Below, in pieces: positions 5,819-12,810 of a stretch of 12,810 bases of DNA (position 1 is its first letter; each line of letters begins with the position of its first letter). The notes under the pieces are model-generated. The model did no database searches and was not told the origin of the DNA. It saw nothing but the letters and a program-made list of their open reading frames with translations. This DNA comes from G020354025 sp964621455 (GTDB taxonomy: Bacteria > Fidelibacterota > Marinisomatia > SCGC-AAA003-L08 > TS1B11), in contig CAZULW010000070.1 of the NCBI GenBank assembly GCA_964621455.1, positions 1 through 12,810 on the forward strand, given 5' to 3'. The position numbers were made by a program, and so were the translations under genes.

Positions 5819-6186
5819 AAACAAATGATCGTTTGGCGCTGATTAAAAATAGGTACATGCAAGACGGCTTGGCGACTCGTCTCGGAGGACTTGCGGCAAA
5901 TCTCGCTCGGATTTCTTCCTTCTCGGACGACATTCGACACCTGCAAGCGGTTGACGATCTCTTAATCGAGAGCGAGCACTTCATAGAGTGTACCGCTAAA
6001 GATGCCGAGTTGAAGGATCAGGAGCGTCTCGTCGAGTTACAGCTTGAGCTAGCGGGTTGGCAGTTTCGACTGAGGGAGGTTTGGGATGATGAGTCCAAGC
6101 GCCGAGAGATCGCTGACGTCGCAAAGAACTGGTCCAACGAGGTGTTAGAAATGTCCGGACTGCTCAAAACGAGCGGTTCCAGATAG
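5815..6186 (+). CDS. Conserved-looking hypothetical protein coupled to DUF5674 gene
   Basis: A 123-residue, largely helical, charged protein with no signal peptide or membrane segment. Visible landmarks are RYMQDGLATRLGGLAANLAR near the N-terminus, AVDDLLIESEHFIEC in the middle, and a Trp-containing helical C-terminus (WQFRLREVWDD, WSNEVLEMSGLL). I have the impression that similar uncharacterised proteins exist, but I cannot name a family or function. The ATG overlaps the preceding stop (ATGA), so the two are co-translated. A long hairpin with a T run follows the stop directly, closing the operon. Confidence 0.7.
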   Translation: MKTNDRLALIKNRYMQDGLATRLGGLAANLARISSFSDDIRHLQAVDDLLIESEHFIECTAKDAELKDQERLVELQLELAGWQFRLREVWDDESKRREIADVAKNWSNEVLEMSGLLKTSGSR

Positions 6187-6267
6187 ATCTGCCGCACTTC
6201 ACGCGCTCCTATCTGCATAATCTCTCGCTGGAGCGGACGCAAAGTGCGCGCGGCAGCTGATCTTTTT
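6186..6267 (+). terminator. Long imperfect hairpin with T run, end of DUF5674 operon
   Basis: Arms GATCTGCCGCACTTCACGCG+CTCC (6186-6209) and its imperfect complement (6230-6262, ending GCGGCAGCTGATC) enclose a 20-base loop and are followed by TTTTT. It overlaps the stop codon of the 123-residue gene. An attC site was considered, but there is no AAC/GTT core pair. Confidence 0.6.
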
Positions 6268-6312
6268 CATTAGATTACTATTATAGAGCTAGTATGTATT
6301 AAAAGGTACCGC

Positions 6313-7224
6313 ATGAGTTTAGCTATCGAAACAAATGGGTTATCAAAGTCCTACGGCCCAGTGCGTGCGGTTGACTCGGTCAATCTGCGCGTGGCGGGAG
6401 GGGAAATTTACGGCTTCATCGGCCTGAACGGCGCGGGTAAGACCACCACCATCCGCGCCTTATTGGGCATGATCCGTCCGAATGCGGGATCGGTCAAAGT
6501 GCTGGGTCAGGCGGTCGGGCCGAATGGACGGGGGCCCTGGCGGCAGATCGGCCATCTGGTCGAGGCACCCGCCGCCTATCCCGAATTGACCGTCAGGGAA
6601 AACCTGGACATCGCCCGCCGCCTGCAGGGGGTCGCGAACACGAGCGCCACGTCCCGCGTCATCGAGCGCCTGGGTCTCGCCTCGTACGCGGATCGTAAAG
6701 CTGGCACGCTTTCGACGGGCAATCTCCAGCGCCTGGGGCTGGCGCGCGCATTTTTGCACGAGCCCGAGTTATTGATCCTCGACGAACCAGCCAAAGCACT
6801 CGACCCGGCAGGCGTGGTTGAGATTCGCGTACTCCTGGCGAGTCTCGCCCACGAGAAAGGCGTGTCCGTGTTCATGTCGAGTCACATCCTTACGGAGGTG
6901 GACCGCCACGCCACGCGCATCGGCATCATCCATAATGGTCGTTTGATCGAGGAGCTCGAGGCGGAGGAACTGGAAAGACTGCGGTCGCGGCGCCTGGAAA
7001 TCAAAGCGCGCGATCTTGAAGCCGCGCAAAACACGCTGGCCGAAGCCGGCTATGCCGTGAGAGTGAGTGAAAGCACGCTTTTCCTGAACGAAGCGCGCGC
7101 CATCGAAGCGCCTGACGAGGTGGCAACCATTCTGGTCAACGCGGGGACGCCTCCATCCAGGCTGGCCGTGGCACAGGAGAATCTTGAGGATTATTTCCTG
7201 CGACTGACGGGGGAAAAAGAATGA
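6313..7224 (+). CDS. ABC-2 type exporter, ATP-binding subunit
   Basis: A full-length 303-residue ATPase: Walker A GLNGAGKT (37-44), signature LSTGN (133-137), Walker B LLILDE (153-158), D-loop region ALDP (162-165) and switch His191 in SSH. The Q-loop position carries Glu84 (LVEAPAAYPELTVREN), common in BcrA-like drug exporters. The signature LSTGNLQR differs from the usual LSGGMKQR. The last ~100 residues form the accessory domain of this type. It energises export by the membrane partner encoded next, with which it shares an ATGA overlap (7221-7224). The substrate is unknown; antimicrobial peptides, antibiotics or lipids are typical. AAAAGG precedes the ATG. A broken copy of its 5' end lies at 5388. 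Confidence 0.92.
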   Translation: MSLAIETNGLSKSYGPVRAVDSVNLRVAGGEIYGFIGLNGAGKTTTIRALLGMIRPNAGSVKVLGQAVGPNGRGPWRQIGHLVEAPAAYPELTVRENLDIARRLQGVANTSATSRVIERLGLASYADRKAGTLSTGNLQRLGLARAFLHEPELLILDEPAKALDPAGVVEIRVLLASLAHEKGVSVFMSSHILTEVDRHATRIGIIHNGRLIEELEAEELERLRSRRLEIKARDLEAAQNTLAEAGYAVRVSESTLFLNEARAIEAPDEVATILVNAGTPPSRLAVAQENLEDYFLRLTGEKE

Positions 7225-8012
7225 ACGCTTTCCTTGCCGCTTTTTGGGCCGAGACGCTCAAAGCGCGCCGCTCCAAGGTGTCGCTGCTGACGTTCGCCGG
7301 ATTCTCGATCCTGCCCCTCGTGGGCGGACTGTTCATGATCATCCTGAAGGATCCCGAGCAGGCGCGTGCAATGGGATTGATCAGCGTGAAAGCACAGCTG
7401 TTCACCGCGGGCGTGGCTGACTGGCCCACCTTTGTCGATATTCTCCTGCAGGGCATGGCTATCGGCGGATCGATTGTGTTTGCGCTGATTACCGCCTGGG
7501 TCTTCGGACGCGAGTTTGCCGATCACACCGTGAAAGAATTGCTGGCCTTGCCCACCCCGCGCGGGACCATCGTCGGCGCGAAGTTCGTATTGATTGCCCT
7601 CTGGATATTGGCGCTCGCCCTCATGATCTTCGTGATCGGGCTTGCTATCGGAGCGGCCGTCGGCATTCCCGGCTGGTCCCTTGAGTTGGGATGGACATCA
7701 TTCCGGTCCCTTATGATCACCGCCCTCCTGACCCTTATGCTCATGCCGTTTGTCGCGTTGTTTGCCAGCGCGGGACGTGGTTACCTGCCACCGCTTGGTT
7801 GGGCAATTCTCATGCTTGCCCTGGCCCAGATCGTAGGCATACTGGGGTGGGGAGATTGGTTCCCCTGGACCGTACCCGTGCTGTTCAGTGGAATGGCCGG
7901 GCCCCGTGCCGAGCAGGTCGGAACGCACAGCTATGTCTTGGTGTCGCTGGCTTGCCTCGCCGGGATTGCGGCAACATTTGCGTGGTGGCGGAGTGCTGAT
8001 CAGGCGCGATAG
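7221..8012 (+). CDS. ABC-2 type exporter, membrane permease subunit
   Basis: A 263-residue integral membrane protein with about six hydrophobic segments. After an N-terminal amphipathic stretch (AAFWAETLKARRSK) the segments lie near residues 22-43, 73-94, 117-143, 158-177, 185-207 and 235-256. The N-terminal WAE-x-L-K-A-RR-S pattern and the EFADHTVKELLALP loop between segments 2 and 3 are typical of ABC-2 (BcrB-like) permeases. Start overlap with the ATPase stop indicates translational coupling and a two-component exporter. The gene ends naturally at 8012, and repeat copy C begins 11 bases later. Confidence 0.88.
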   Translation: MNAFLAAFWAETLKARRSKVSLLTFAGFSILPLVGGLFMIILKDPEQARAMGLISVKAQLFTAGVADWPTFVDILLQGMAIGGSIVFALITAWVFGREFADHTVKELLALPTPRGTIVGAKFVLIALWILALALMIFVIGLAIGAAVGIPGWSLELGWTSFRSLMITALLTLMLMPFVALFASAGRGYLPPLGWAILMLALAQIVGILGWGDWFPWTVPVLFSGMAGPRAEQVGTHSYVLVSLACLAGIAATFAWWRSADQAR

Positions 8013-8022
8013 CTGGTTGCTA

Positions 8023-8093
8023 CCTCGGGCTTCGCTATGTAATATCGACTTAGTGATGAGCAGAATATTATACTTTTCATTGCAGAATGATAG
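8023..8093 (+). repeat. 87-bp interspersed repeat, copy C (shortened)
   Basis: CCTCGGGCTTCGCTATGTAA is followed by TATCGACTTAGTGATGAGCAG and ends in AATGATAG, aligned to copies A and B but about 16 bases shorter near the right end. It occupies most of the 105-base gap between the permease and the oxidoreductase gene, so any promoter of the latter lies in or next to it. Confidence 0.7.
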
Positions 8094-8117
8094 TATACCC
8101 AATAAGGAGAGAAAATA

Positions 8118-9473
8118 ATGGCAAGCAGAACCATTAAACGACGCGATTTCCTAAAAGCCACCGCAGTCGCAGGAACAGGCCTGATTATTTTACCAAGCGG
8201 TGTTCTTTCCGGTCAAAATGCGCCAAGCAACAAGCTCAATATCGGCCTTATCGGCGCTGGGGGCAGAGGCGTACAGCACTATAGAGCGTGGGCCAACGAT
8301 AACGTCGTGGCACTTTGTGATGTCGATGAAAACGCTCTCGCCCGCGCTGCTAAGACGTTCCCAAATGCCAAACACTACATCGACTGGCGAAAGTGCCTCG
8401 AGCAAAAAGATATGGATGCCGTGGTTATCTGCACTACGGATTTTACCCACGCGTTTGTTGCCAATTGGGCTATGAACCGGGGACTCCATGTTTACGGTGA
8501 AAAGCCAATTGGTATCACCGTGGAAGAAGTGCGGACGGTTCGAGCGACCTATCTCAAGAATAAAAATAAACTGGCGACCCAGCATGGCACCCAGCGCCAC
8601 GCCCACTCAAATTTCAATCGTGTTCGGGAGTTGATCATCGACGGGGCTATTGGCGAATTGAGTGCCGTACATGCCTTTGGCAATCGCCAGATTCCAAAGC
8701 CCGGCTATCTGCCCGCCAAAGGTAGACCTCCTAAAACCTTCCACTACGACCTGTGGCTCGGCCCTATACCAGAAGATCATCCCTATAATCCGGAGTACTT
8801 CGCTGGCCACAAAGCCGCACCTGGCACGAACTGCCTGAATTGGAACATGTACTGGGACTTTGGTGTGGGACAGATCGGCGATATGGGGGCTCACACTATG
8901 GACCTCGCCTGGAACGCCATCGACGCCGGCTTGCCTACCGCCATTGAGGCAACGGGGGATGAATTCAATCCAGAAGTGACCCCGGTTAAACTGAAGGCTG
9001 TATTAGAGCATCCTGCCAATGACTGGCGTCCTGCCATTAAGGTGGTCTGGTATCAAGGTGGCGCGATGCCGGAATCATCAATGAGGTTCATTGATTTGGA
9101 TAGGATCGGTCACGGTGCCCTGTTCAAAGGCAGCCAAGGCTTCCTCGCTGCTGGTTTCACAACCCGCGCTTTAATCCCTTATGGGGAAGAAGCGAACCTG
9201 ACTTATTACCAGCCTCGTTCCAAGGACAAGTTGATCCCCGATAGGGGTGGCTTTCAGCAGGAATGGATCGATGCCTGCAAGGGCGACCTCAAGACCTCAT
9301 GTGATTTAGAGTACGGTAGTATATTGATAGAGAATATGCTGCTAGGTCTCGTCGCCTACCGGGTTGGCAAGAAAATCGAGTACGATGGTGTCAGGGGTCG
9401 CGTTACAAACAGTGCCGAAGGTAACGATCTCCTGCGCCGCACATACCGCCGCGGTTGGACTCTTGACGGGTAA
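8118..9473 (+). CDS. Gfo/Idh/MocA family oxidoreductase with Tat signal
   Basis: A 451-residue protein with a twin-arginine signal (KRRDFLK with Arg8-Arg9, then a hydrophobic AVAGTGLIILPSGVL), so it is probably exported folded to the periplasm with its cofactor. A Rossmann domain follows, with the dinucleotide loop GAGGRG (46-51) and the family E-K-P signature at 128-130 (GLHVYGEKPIG). The C-terminal half carries the substrate domain (WDFGVGQIGDMGAHTMDLAW, FQQEWIDACKG). Such enzymes are NAD(P)-dependent dehydrogenases, often on sugars or inositols; the substrate cannot be read from sequence. AAGGAGAG lies 7 bases before the ATG. It stands alone and is not visibly in an operon with the exporter. 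Confidence 0.9.
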   Translation: MASRTIKRRDFLKATAVAGTGLIILPSGVLSGQNAPSNKLNIGLIGAGGRGVQHYRAWANDNVVALCDVDENALARAAKTFPNAKHYIDWRKCLEQKDMDAVVICTTDFTHAFVANWAMNRGLHVYGEKPIGITVEEVRTVRATYLKNKNKLATQHGTQRHAHSNFNRVRELIIDGAIGELSAVHAFGNRQIPKPGYLPAKGRPPKTFHYDLWLGPIPEDHPYNPEYFAGHKAAPGTNCLNWNMYWDFGVGQIGDMGAHTMDLAWNAIDAGLPTAIEATGDEFNPEVTPVKLKAVLEHPANDWRPAIKVVWYQGGAMPESSMRFIDLDRIGHGALFKGSQGFLAAGFTTRALIPYGEEANLTYYQPRSKDKLIPDRGGFQQEWIDACKGDLKTSCDLEYGSILIENMLLGLVAYRVGKKIEYDGVRGRVTNSAEGNDLLRRTYRRGWTLDG

Positions 9474-9792
9474 GGCGATAGCAAGAGCCGGAGAGCCTTC
9501 GTCGTAATGTCAGAAGATATGTAAAAATCAGGAAGATCGATACGACCAGCCGCCTGGCCTGCATATTACGCTCGCCTCTTAAATCTGGCTTTTATGCTTT
9601 TTGCAATACCTGTTAGTGCAACGCCGCTTGCAGCCATCCGCTGCCTCCTACTAATGATAATGAGAGCGGGGGGTGTCGTGATCATTTTGACAGGGTAGTA
9701 AAAAAACAACAGTATCGGGGACTTGCTTTTTAGTTTTCCCCGGTCTCCTTCCGCCTTCCCTGTCCCGCTTATCATGCCCTAACTTTCCCGCC
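9474..9792. other. Intergenic region without a supported gene
   Basis: 319 bases between the oxidoreductase and the metallohydrolase. A minus-strand open frame (9566-9775) ends in KSIKARFKRRA but has no start context or recognisable family, so it is not called. The last ~50 bases (9745-9792, CTCCTTCCGCCTTCCCTGTC onward) are duplicated at 4950-4999 upstream of the broken metallohydrolase copy. I see no clear promoter or terminator. Confidence 0.5.
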
Positions 9793-11589
9793 ATGCTGCT
9801 GGACCTGTGCCCATCATGGCCCGACCTGCTCTGGCTGCTGCCGGGTGCCCTGCTGTATGCCGAGATGCACTACCGCTGGTGGCCCCTGCCCAGCCGGTAT
9901 TTCAGGAAGGAGCCGGAGATCCTGGCCGACGCCCCCCGGCGGGTGGAGCCGGGCCGCCCGCTGCCCCTACTCCTGCTGGTGAAGGACGCCCACCGCTATC
10001 CCATCACCCTGGAGCGGGTAACGGTCGAGATTGAGACCGCTGAGGGGCGGCAGGCGCTGCTGGAAATCGCCATCGGCCGCAAGATCACCGACCACTGGTG
10101 GCAGCGCAGCATCATGCTGGAGCGCCCCTTCCCCACCGGGGATGTCAGCCTGTGGGTGACATTTCACTACACAATACGAGGCAGGCCCCTCCGTCAGGCT
10201 CAGGGCAGGCTCCGCACCTGCACGACCCACAACCTCCGTTCCCTCAAGCCCCGGCCCCTGCGGGTGCACCTGGCCGGAGAATCCCTGCCGGGGGAGAACG
10301 TGGTCTGGGGCGACCTGCACCTGCATACGTCATTCACCGAGGATATGATGGAGTTCGGCGCGCCCCTCGATGCCACCCGGCAGGCCGCTGCCGCCGCCGG
10401 GCTGGGCTTCGTCTGCGCCACGGACCACTCCTACGACCTGGACGACCTCCCCAGCGACTGGCGCACCCCCGACCCCGAGCTGACCAAATGGCGCAATTTC
10501 CGGGGAGAAGTCGCGGCCCTCAACAAGCTGGGCCAGGGCGCCCTGATCGTGCCCGGGGAGGAGGTGTCGGTACGCAACGCCTCGGGCAGGAATGTCCACG
10601 CCCTGGTGCTGGGCCATCCCGAGTTCCTCCCCGGCTCCGGCGACGGAGGCGAACGGCTCCTGAAAACCCGGTCGGAGCGGGATGTGGAAGAACTTTGCCA
10701 ACATCTCGCTCCAGACAGTATCGCCATGGCCGCCCACCCCTGCTATCGCTTCCCCCTCATACAGCAGCTGCTTATACGCCGGGGCATGTGGGAAGACCGG
10801 GACGTGCAGCATCCCGGCGTCTGCGGCCTGCAGATTCTCAACGGCCGCCTGGACGAAGGATTTTTCCGGGGAATGGCGGAATGGAAGGACCTGCTCCTGG
10901 AGGGGCATCGGAAGTTCATCTACGCCGGCAGCGACGCCCACGGCAACTTCAACCTGTACCGCCAGATAAGAATGCCTTTCGTGTCCCTTAAGGAGAGCCA
11001 CGCTTACACCCTGGGGACCTGCCGTACGGGTGTCCTGGGCGTTGAGCCGGGCGACATGGCTGGCATCCTGGCGGGACTGAAGGCCGGGCGGTGCATTATC
11101 AGTACGGGTCCCTTCATCAACATGAGTATTGATGCTGAAGGCCGGACCGCTGCTATAGGTGAGACGATCCAGGGACCTCCCCGTAGTCGGAACGGCCAGG
11201 GCCGGGAAGTCAAGGTGAGCCTGGAGCTTGCAAGCACGGAGGAGTTCGGTCCCCTGGCGGGTTTCCGGCTGTTCCGGGGCCTGGTCAGCCGCGGCCTGGA
11301 GGAGCTGCTGGAGGAGGCGTGCCTTGACGGAGATCCGTTTCAGGCTCGATGGGAGGGCACCTACGAGCTGGAGCCGGGCACCACCTACTTCCGGGCGGAA
11401 GTGGAGTCTTGCCCTGAGCCTTGTCCTGAGCCATGCCCTGAGCGCAGTCGAAGGGGCAGTCGAAGGACCGTCGAATGGGCGCGGCTGCCGGTCCCGAAGG
11501 GATCCTTTCGGACACGTACCCGGCCTGACGACGCCTTAGCGGGACTTGCCATGACCAACCCTATCTGGGTGGAGACCCCTACTGCTTAA
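9793..11589 (+). CDS. PHP-domain metallohydrolase (CehA/McbA-like)
   Basis: A 598-residue protein. Residues 1-60 are hydrophobic and Trp-rich, and residues ~60-165 look like a beta-rich domain. A PHP-type hydrolase domain follows: DLHLH (174-178), ATDHS (209-213), GEE (255-257), NVHALVLGHP (267-276), AAHP (313-316) and GSDAHG (379-384). These His/Asp residues form a multi-metal site for phosphoester or related hydrolysis; the natural substrate is unknown. The start lacks a clear ribosome binding site but is supported by the duplicate at 5000. Three segments look inserted by repeats: RPLRQAQGRLR (131-141), GPPRSRNGQGR (near 461-472) and PEPCPEPCPERSRRG (near 541-555). All keep the frame, so the gene may still work. 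Confidence 0.85.
   Translation: MLLDLCPSWPDLLWLLPGALLYAEMHYRWWPLPSRYFRKEPEILADAPRRVEPGRPLPLLLLVKDAHRYPITLERVTVEIETAEGRQALLEIAIGRKITDHWWQRSIMLERPFPTGDVSLWVTFHYTIRGRPLRQAQGRLRTCTTHNLRSLKPRPLRVHLAGESLPGENVVWGDLHLHTSFTEDMMEFGAPLDATRQAAAAAGLGFVCATDHSYDLDDLPSDWRTPDPELTKWRNFRGEVAALNKLGQGALIVPGEEVSVRNASGRNVHALVLGHPEFLPGSGDGGERLLKTRSERDVEELCQHLAPDSIAMAAHPCYRFPLIQQLLIRRGMWEDRDVQHPGVCGLQILNGRLDEGFFRGMAEWKDLLLEGHRKFIYAGSDAHGNFNLYRQIRMPFVSLKESHAYTLGTCRTGVLGVEPGDMAGILAGLKAGRCIISTGPFINMSIDAEGRTAAIGETIQGPPRSRNGQGREVKVSLELASTEEFGPLAGFRLFRGLVSRGLEELLEEACLDGDPFQARWEGTYELEPGTTYFRAEVESCPEPCPEPCPERSRRGSRRTVEWARLPVPKGSFRTRTRPDDALAGLAMTNPIWVETPTA
10189..10215 (+). repeat. In-frame interspersed repeat inside metallohydrolase gene (RQAQGR type)
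   Basis: CTCCGTCAGGCTCAGGGCAG followed by GCTCCGC is translated as LRQAQGRLR. This peptide is a familiar product of short interspersed repeats that sit in frame in genes of several bacterial lineages. It falls between beta-domain and PHP-domain sequence, where length variation is likely tolerated. Confidence 0.55.
11175..11205 (-). repeat. Interspersed palindromic repeat inside metallohydrolase gene (minus orientation)
   Basis: The minus strand reads CCCTGGCCGTTCCGACTACG followed by GGGAGG, matching the copies at 1438-1470 and 5061-5090. On the coding strand it gives GPPRSRNGQGR. Confidence 0.6.
11405..11475 (+). repeat. In-frame CCTGAGC / CAGTCGAAGG repeat cluster in metallohydrolase gene
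   Basis: Three tandem CCTGAGC units (from 11413) and two CAGTCGAAGG units (from 11445) are translated as PEPCPEPCPERSRRGSRR. Strings such as CTGAGCGCAGTCGAAGG are known as dispersed short repeats in a number of bacterial genomes. Frame and stop are preserved. Confidence 0.6.
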
Positions 11590-11659
11590 GCCACTGGTCG
11601 TCAGCCGTCAGCCTTTGTAGGGGCTAATCACTGATTCGCCCCTACCGCCAACCTTCATA

Positions 11660-11695
11660 AACAAAGCCCCGCCGGCCTGACGAGGCTTTTTCACC
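11660..11695. terminator. Bidirectional intrinsic terminator between convergent genes
   Basis: AAAGCCCCGCCGGCCTGACG followed by AGGCTTTTT forms a GC-rich hairpin with A and T runs on its two sides. On the plus strand GGCTTTTT ends the metallohydrolase transcript. On the minus strand the mirrored form (ending GGGGCTTTGTTT) serves the DUF350-like gene that stops at 11725. Confidence 0.65.
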
Positions 11696-11724
11696 AATAA
11701 AGGGTATATTTCGATCTACAGCGC

Positions 11725-11952
11725 TCAGACCACGCTCATTACCAGCAGACCGATCATGACGATCAGGGCCACAAAAATGGCCGCCACGCCGTAGTTCTTG
11801 TTCCTGATTTCCGCCCACTCGTTAATGTCCCTCGAGACGAGGCCGAAGATCCAGATGGCGATGGCCGTACCCAGCGAGAAGCCAATGGAAACCGCCAACG
11901 CCCAGCCGATGGTCCGTAAGAATTGTATAAGGGTGTCACCAAGGGATAGCAC
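11725..11952 (-). CDS. DUF350-like small membrane protein
   Basis: A 75-residue protein with two hydrophobic segments (about 8-36 and 53-75) joined by a charged loop, SRDINEWAEIRNKNYGVAAI. The loop plus second helix, with E-(x)n-N-x-G-V-A, fits the DUF350 (UPF0719) membrane domain, here as a single copy. Function is unknown. It starts with GTG at 11950-11952, supported by GGAGG six bases upstream, and begins one base after the stop of the secreted protein gene, so the two form an operon. A near-identical second copy lies at 12652-12810. Confidence 0.75.
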   Translation of the reverse strand: MLSLGDTLIQFLRTIGWALAVSIGFSLGTAIAIWIFGLVSRDINEWAEIRNKNYGVAAIFVALIVMIGLLVMSVV

Positions 11953-11953
11953 G

Positions 11954-12403
11954 TCAATCCTCCGCGTTTATATTCCATTCTATTTGCCGTATGAATTGGT
12001 GAGATTCGATTTTCCCCTGGCGCAGCTTTTCCACCAGCGCTGCGTCGGCGTTGCTCATGATGATCATGAAGCCGGTCTTGGGGAACCATATGGTAACATG
12101 GATGGTTTTTAACTTCAGCCCGGTGCGGGCCATGGCTTGTGCTGAAGCCATATACCCCACCAGCAGCACCTGTTCAAAATTGTTGCGCCGGCTGGGCAAC
12201 ATAAGATAAAAAGTAGGATTTTCGGTTTCCAACCCTTCCAGGTTCATACCAACCGTGTTGGCGTTTACCCGGTAGCTATTACAATACTGCAGCACCGTAG
12301 TGAAAAAAGGCACATTGGCCCGGGCTGGGAGGGCCAGCCCCAAACACCACCCCAATACCAGAAGCACGGAAATAAGTCTCTGACATTTAATAAAGCGGAA
12401 CAC
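11954..12403 (-). CDS. Secreted protein of unknown function
   Basis: A 149-residue protein with a clear Sec signal peptide: FRFIKCQR, a hydrophobic core LISVLLVLGWCLGLALP and an A-x-A cleavage site (ARA, cleavage near residue 29). The mature ~120 residues show no domain I recognise; they include TTVLQYCNSYRVNANTVGMN and a hydrophobic strand TIHVTIWFPKTGFMIIMS. It starts with GTG, preceded by a purine-rich AGGGGGAG site. The one-base gap to the DUF350-like gene suggests that the two products act together at the envelope; that is inference. Confidence 0.65.
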   Translation of the reverse strand: MFRFIKCQRLISVLLVLGWCLGLALPARANVPFFTTVLQYCNSYRVNANTVGMNLEGLETENPTFYLMLPSRRNNFEQVLLVGYMASAQAMARTGLKLKTIHVTIWFPKTGFMIIMSNADAALVEKLRQGKIESHQFIRQIEWNINAED

Positions 12404-12651
12404 GTGTCACTCCCCCTGCTTAGACCACTTGGGTAAAATCTTCTTTGGACTCATTGATGACCCACCAGAATTTTAAACGCCAGCCGCCGCGACAGCAAGA
12501 GATACCATCATCTGATGTCCTGTTCTCAGTCAACGGATCAGAGTCGAAAAATGTCTTATCATACCAGCATGTGGGAGCGTGACAAAAAGACAAAAACTTG
12601 CCAGCACAGCGGGGCCTTTTCATAAAAGGGCCATAATCGAGCCTGCGGCGA
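12404..12651. other. Spacer between the two DUF350-like copies
   Basis: About 250 bases with no supported gene. It must hold the promoter of the minus-strand secreted-protein gene, but no clear -35/-10 pair stands out. An inverted repeat GGGGCCTTTT-cat-AAAAGGGCC (12611-12632) lies 20 bases beyond the stop of the upstream DUF350-like copy and may be a weak terminator, though the T run after it is delayed. Confidence 0.4.
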
Positions 12652-12810
12652 TCAGACCACGCTCATTACCAGCAGACCGATCATGACGATCAGGGCCACG
12701 AAAATAGCCGCCACGCCGTAGTTCCTATTCTTGATTTCCGCCCACTCGTTAATGTCCCTCGAAACGAGGCCGAAGATCCAGATGGCAATGGCCGTACCCA
12801 GCGAGAAGCC
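12652..12810 (-). CDS. DUF350-like small membrane protein, second copy (partial, 5' end outside window)
   Basis: The last 52 residues of a protein nearly identical to the one at 11725-11952, from GFSLGTAIAIWIFGL to IVMIGLLVMSVV and a TGA stop. By eye about 7 of ~160 bases differ, and the only residue changes seen are an Arg/Lys swap in the loop (EIKNRNYG against EIRNKNYG). Most differences are silent, so the protein is under constraint. The start lies beyond the window's right edge. Confidence 0.8.
   Translation of the reverse strand, partial: GFSLGTAIAIWIFGLVSRDINEWAEIKNRNYGVAAIFVALIVMIGLLVMSVV

Noticed and set aside
4887..6186. A complete new toxin gene for the second antitoxin further downstream
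   Set aside because: The products at 5534 and 5815 do not show RelE/ParE features, and the true toxin start is visible but broken at 4887-4918.
6186..6267. Fourth attC site
   Set aside because: The arms are long, but there is no AAC inverse core or GTT core; the T run points to a terminator.
383..8093. CRISPR array from the three 87-bp repeats
   Set aside because: The copies are kilobases apart, diverged and too long, with no regular spacers.
9566..9775. Minus-strand open frame of 69 residues
   Set aside because: No ribosome binding site and no family resemblance; it overlaps DNA that is duplicated as the non-coding leader at 4950-4999.
10098..11001. Long plus-frame (10098-10991) and minus-frame (10330-11001) open frames
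   Set aside because: Both are GC-rich shadows of the metallohydrolase gene, whose own frame carries all PHP motifs.
12420..12623. Minus-strand open frame of 67 residues
   Set aside because: Cysteine- and Trp-rich random-looking product with no start context, in the spacer where a promoter must lie.
1..12810. tRNA or rRNA genes
   Set aside because: I saw no GGTTCRAnnCC-type T arm with a matching acceptor stem and no rRNA-like segment on either strand.

Overview
The window looks like an accessory, repeat-rich stretch of a bacterial chromosome, probably from an uncultured lineage. The twin-arginine Gfo/Idh/MocA oxidoreductase, the CehA/McbA-type PHP metallohydrolase and repeat-derived peptides inside a coding gene would fit several groups (Neomarinimicrobiota-like, Chloroflexi and others). 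No rRNA, tRNA or marker gene is present, so the taxon cannot be fixed from sequence alone.

Left part (1-4990). A broken toxin-antitoxin pair (antitoxin 19-252, toxin truncated after about 47 residues) is followed by what reads as an integron gene-cassette array without an integrase in the window. Three same-strand genes (small AT-rich lipoprotein, PD-(D/E)XK-type nuclease, 542-residue unknown protein with a HEPN-like R-x4-H motif) are each followed by an attC-like site. Each site has an inverse core ending in AAC, imperfect inverted repeats and a GTT core (1097-1234, 2780-2866, 4508-4626). After the last attC comes a second antitoxin (4669-4890), whose partner toxin is cut after about 11 codons.

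Middle part (4918-6270) is a mosaic. It holds a broken 5' copy of the metallohydrolase gene carrying a 56-bp palindrome-rich insertion, then a broken 5' copy of the ABC ATPase gene. A DUF5674-like gene with an in-frame TAG near its start is coupled to a small unknown gene, and a long hairpin terminator closes the segment. The intact parents of both broken copies lie downstream in this window.

Right part (6313-12810) is more ordinary. It contains an ABC-2 exporter pair with an ATGA overlap, a Tat-exported Gfo/Idh/MocA oxidoreductase, and a PHP-domain metallohydrolase whose reading frame contains three repeat-derived segments. A bidirectional terminator follows, then a minus-strand pair (secreted unknown protein plus DUF350-like membrane protein) and the start of a near-identical second DUF350-like copy at the window edge.

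Three interspersed repeat families tie the window together. One is an ~87-bp element at 383, 1552 and 8023, each copy just upstream of a gene. The second is a left-edge motif at 1234 and 4918. The third is a palindromic family around CGGCTACGGGCAGGCC, found in intergenic DNA and inside the metallohydrolase gene. Several gene truncations fall at the edges of these repeats, which suggests they acted as breakpoints or insertion sites.
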